The notes beneath the pieces were generated by a model. That model saw only the letters and a list, made by a program, of their open reading frames with translations, was not told the DNA's origin and searched no databases. Shown here one piece after another: positions 22,689-24,751 of a stretch of DNA of 24,751 nucleotides. The stretch spans positions 4,048 to 28,798 of the forward strand of contig DILD01000065.1 in assembly GCA_002424845.1 (NCBI GenBank). The letters run 5' to 3'. A program made the translations under genes and the position numbers. Position 1 is the first letter of the stretch. Each line of letters opens with the position of its first letter. Source of the DNA: Thiobacillus denitrificans (GTDB lineage Bacteria > Pseudomonadota > Gammaproteobacteria > Burkholderiales > Thiobacillaceae).

Positions 22689-24485
22689 TTAGCGCTGGGC
22701 ACTTGCCATGGCGCGAAATTGGTCGTTCTGCCCAACGAGTTCGTCATAGGTGCCCTGCCCTGCCAGCCGGCCCTGGTCCAGCAGGTAGATGTGGTCGCAA
22801 CTGCGGACTGTGCTGAGGCGGTGGGCGATCAGGATGATGGTTTTTTCCTGGCGCACGTTGTTGACCGCTTCCATGACGGCCTGCTCGGTCAGCGTATCCA
22901 GCGCACTGGTTGCTTCGTCGAAAACAAGCACGGGCGGATTCTGGTACAGGGCACGGGCGATGCCGATGCGCTGGCGCTGGCCGCCAGACAGGCGCACGCC
23001 ACGCTCGCCGACCTGCGTACCATATTGCTGCGGCAATTCGTTCATGATGAAGTCGTGAACCTGCGCCATTTTTGCACTGCGCACGACGGCTTCCTGATCG
23101 ATTTGTCCGGGCGGCACGCCCAGGGCGATGTTCTCGGCGATGCTGGAATCGGTGAGGAAGATGTCCTGCGGAACATAGCCCAGCGCATTCTGCCAGGCGC
23201 GAAGGTTGTCTTGCGTGATGGGCTCGCCATCGACACGCAGGCTGCCCGCCGTGGGCCGCAGCAAGCCCAGGATGATGTCGACCAGCGTGGTTTTGCCGGC
23301 GCCGGTGCTGCCGACAAAACCGACGGTTGCGCCCAGCGGGATGGTGAGTTCGATATCGCTCAGTGCGGGCCTGGCGCTATTCGGGTAGGAAAAACTGACG
23401 TGTTCCAGGCGGATTTCGCGCGCAGGGGCCAGCGCCTGCTGGGTTGCGACATCGATCTCGGCAAGACTGGAACGCTGTTCAAGGTCGAGATAAATGGCTT
23501 CGACTGAGGACGCGCCAAAGCGAAGCCGTGCAAATCCTTCGTAGATTTTTTGCGCGGCCGGAATGAGTTTGTATCCGCCAAAGGCATACAGGCCGAGTAT
23601 GGGCAGGACCGTGCCGATTCCGTCCGTGGTGGCCATCAGCACCAGCGCCAGCATCAGCACGCCGCCTACGGCGATGGCCTCGATCACGTATTTGGGCACT
23701 TCGGCCGCAGTGGCTGCGGTGGCCTGGTGCCGCGCAAAACGATGGGATGCCGGCCGAAACCGCGAGAGGTAGGCATACTCGCGGCCCAATAGTTTGATGG
23801 CCTTGATCCCGCCCAGCGACTCGCCTGCGGCAGTGAAGCGTTCGCGATTGGCGTCGGTGCGATCGTCGCCGATGCGGTGCATCAGGCCCTGAACCGAAAG
23901 GTAGGTCAGCAGGTACATGCCGGTGATAGCAACGCCCACCCAAAGGGCGAGCTGGGGGTCGATGACGATGAGCAGTGAGACCAAAGCCAGTGCAACCACG
24001 GTATAGGCAATCACGCTGAAACCGGGTTGCAGGACGTTGCCGACCACCTGATCCACTTCGGAAAGAATGCTGGTGGCCATGTCGCTGCTGTGGCGATTGA
24101 GAAAGAAGGCATAGGGCTGGCGCAGGTAGGTTTCCAGCAGGCGCTCACTGAGGCTGTGGCGACGCATGTTGATAAAGCGGTTCATGGCGTAGATGGTGAA
24201 GACGCGGAAGGCGGCCGCGCACACAATGACCACGAAAGCAGCGATGCCGAGCGCCATGAGAAACCGGTTGACGCTATCGAAGCCCAGCGTGGCGTACAGC
24301 CATGACAGCGCCGGATGGGTGGAGACCACCCCGGGGTTACCCAGCACCGCCAGGAAAGGCAAGATCGATGCCACGCCGGCGGTTTCCAGCAGCGCCATGA
24401 ATACGACCAGCCCCAGCAACAGCAGGCCACGACGTTGTTCGTGCGGGGTGAGTAAAGCCAGCGCTTTGCGGTAGGTGTCGAACAT
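22689..24485 (-). CDS. ABC transporter, PglK-like lipid-linked oligosaccharide flippase
   Basis: This 598-residue half-transporter has a six-helix membrane domain (about 20-320). It starts ALLETAGVASILPFLAVLGNP and includes FLNRHSSDMATSILSEVDQVV, both resembling the Campylobacter PglK flippase. The ATPase domain has Walker A GSTGAGKTT (392-400), Q-loop YVPQDIF (Q440), signature LSGGQRQRIGIARAL (from 499), Walker B VLVFDEATSALD and H-loop IAHRLSTV (H555). PglK-type proteins flip polyprenyl-diphosphate oligosaccharides using ATP, and MsbA-like lipid export is the alternative. The ATG at 24485 has an in-frame TAA 6 nt before it and no visible Shine-Dalgarno, so the start is fixed by the open frame. 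It could replace the damaged Wzx. Confidence 0.88.
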   Translation of the reverse strand: MFDTYRKALALLTPHEQRRGLLLLGLVVFMALLETAGVASILPFLAVLGNPGVVSTHPALSWLYATLGFDSVNRFLMALGIAAFVVIVCAAAFRVFTIYAMNRFINMRRHSLSERLLETYLRQPYAFFLNRHSSDMATSILSEVDQVVGNVLQPGFSVIAYTVVALALVSLLIVIDPQLALWVGVAITGMYLLTYLSVQGLMHRIGDDRTDANRERFTAAGESLGGIKAIKLLGREYAYLSRFRPASHRFARHQATAATAAEVPKYVIEAIAVGGVLMLALVLMATTDGIGTVLPILGLYAFGGYKLIPAAQKIYEGFARLRFGASSVEAIYLDLEQRSSLAEIDVATQQALAPAREIRLEHVSFSYPNSARPALSDIELTIPLGATVGFVGSTGAGKTTLVDIILGLLRPTAGSLRVDGEPITQDNLRAWQNALGYVPQDIFLTDSSIAENIALGVPPGQIDQEAVVRSAKMAQVHDFIMNELPQQYGTQVGERGVRLSGGQRQRIGIARALYQNPPVLVFDEATSALDTLTEQAVMEAVNNVRQEKTIILIAHRLSTVRSCDHIYLLDQGRLAGQGTYDELVGQNDQFRAMASAQR

Positions 24486-24660
24486 GGGGGGTTAGCGGGT
24501 AGCGAAAAGTGATGCGCGGCGAACGGGGTGGCGGGATGCGCCCTCGCTGGAGCTTTTGCTCAGGAAACCAGGGGGTTGCGTCTGGCGATGAGGTTCAACG
24601 GAATTCAAAGGCCTGCACGCTTTGCGGCATGCACTGGGACGGCCTGTGCACGAAGCCGGT

Positions 24661-24751
24661 TTATCCATTTTTTGTTCCAGGCCGGACGGACTCAAGATCT
24701 GTTCGCAGCATCTCAATTTCGCGCCGGATGGTCTCGAACTCCGCTTCCTTG
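24661..24751 (-). CDS. C-terminal end of an upstream gene (partial)
   Basis: The last 29 codons of a gene entering from beyond the window end at TAA (24663-24661). The visible peptide, EAEFETIRREIEMLRTDLES followed by VRPGTKNG, has a heptad-like charged pattern suggesting a coiled-coil tail. I cannot name the family. It is co-directional with the ABC transporter, and the 175 nt between them hold no gene I can support. A frame running through this region in another register (74 codons) has a composition unlike a real protein, and I do not call it. Confidence 0.55.
   Translation of the reverse strand, partial: KEAEFETIRREIEMLRTDLESVRPGTKNG

Noticed and set aside
22689..24485. MsbA-type lipid A exporter
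   Set aside because: The membrane-domain motifs and the glycan locus fit PglK better. This is not excluded without a phylogeny, so it is kept as the alternative.
24492..24716. 74-codon minus-strand ORF upstream of the ABC transporter
   Set aside because: Its composition is unlike a protein and it overlaps, in another frame, a more plausible coiled-coil C-terminus ending at 24661.

Overview
The window is one long polysaccharide biosynthesis locus. Every supported gene lies on the minus strand, so transcription runs from about 24,750 down to 126. The organism looks like a moderately GC-rich proteobacterium, probably beta or gamma. The grounds are a bifunctional WxcM/FdtD-type enzyme, an asparagine synthetase embedded in a surface-glycan cluster, and short palindromic REP-like repeats between genes. 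No rRNA, tRNA, CRISPR array or transposase gene was found. Genus cannot be told from the sequence alone.

Layout in transcription order. (1) The tail of an unidentified upstream gene, then a PglK-like ABC transporter (22689-24485), a candidate lipid-linked oligosaccharide flippase. (2) After a 238-nt gap, a fused N-acyltransferase/3,4-ketoisomerase and a DegT-type aminotransferase. Together these should make a dTDP-3-acylamino-3,6-dideoxyhexose (Fuc3NAc or Qui3NAc type). (3) A lower-GC block (about 14-20.4 kb) with a hexapeptide acetyltransferase, two GT2 glycosyltransferases, an internally deleted Wzx flippase, an FkbM methyltransferase and an acyltransferase-3/SGNH O-acetyltransferase. (4) A GC-rich block with three overlapping GT4 glycosyltransferases, an asparagine synthetase homologue carrying an in-frame repeat insertion, and an EpsG-type (Wzy-like) polymerase. 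(5) A tailoring block with two unrelated sulfotransferases, a hexapeptide acetyltransferase, a 47-codon ORF, a SAM methyltransferase, a GT11 fucosyltransferase, a GT2, and finally a GT4 fused to a membrane-anchored DUF218 domain.

Read together, the genes describe assembly of a complex repeat unit. Seven or eight glycosyltransferases build it, and it is likely to contain a 3-amino-3,6-dideoxy sugar and fucose. It is then decorated by acetylation, methylation, possible amidation and sulfation, flipped, and polymerised by the EpsG-like protein. The initiating phosphoglycosyltransferase, the RmlA/RmlB steps, GDP-fucose synthesis, PAPS supply, chain-length control and outer-membrane export are not in the window and should lie elsewhere.

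The main unusual points are: a Wzx reduced to about 60% of normal length with a composition break inside it, next to a PglK-like ABC flippase that could replace it; two sulfotransferases in a bacterial glycan locus; REP-like repeats that supply a stop codon to one gene and a C-terminal tail to another; a different palindromic repeat inserted in frame in asnB; and the GT4-DUF218 fusion.
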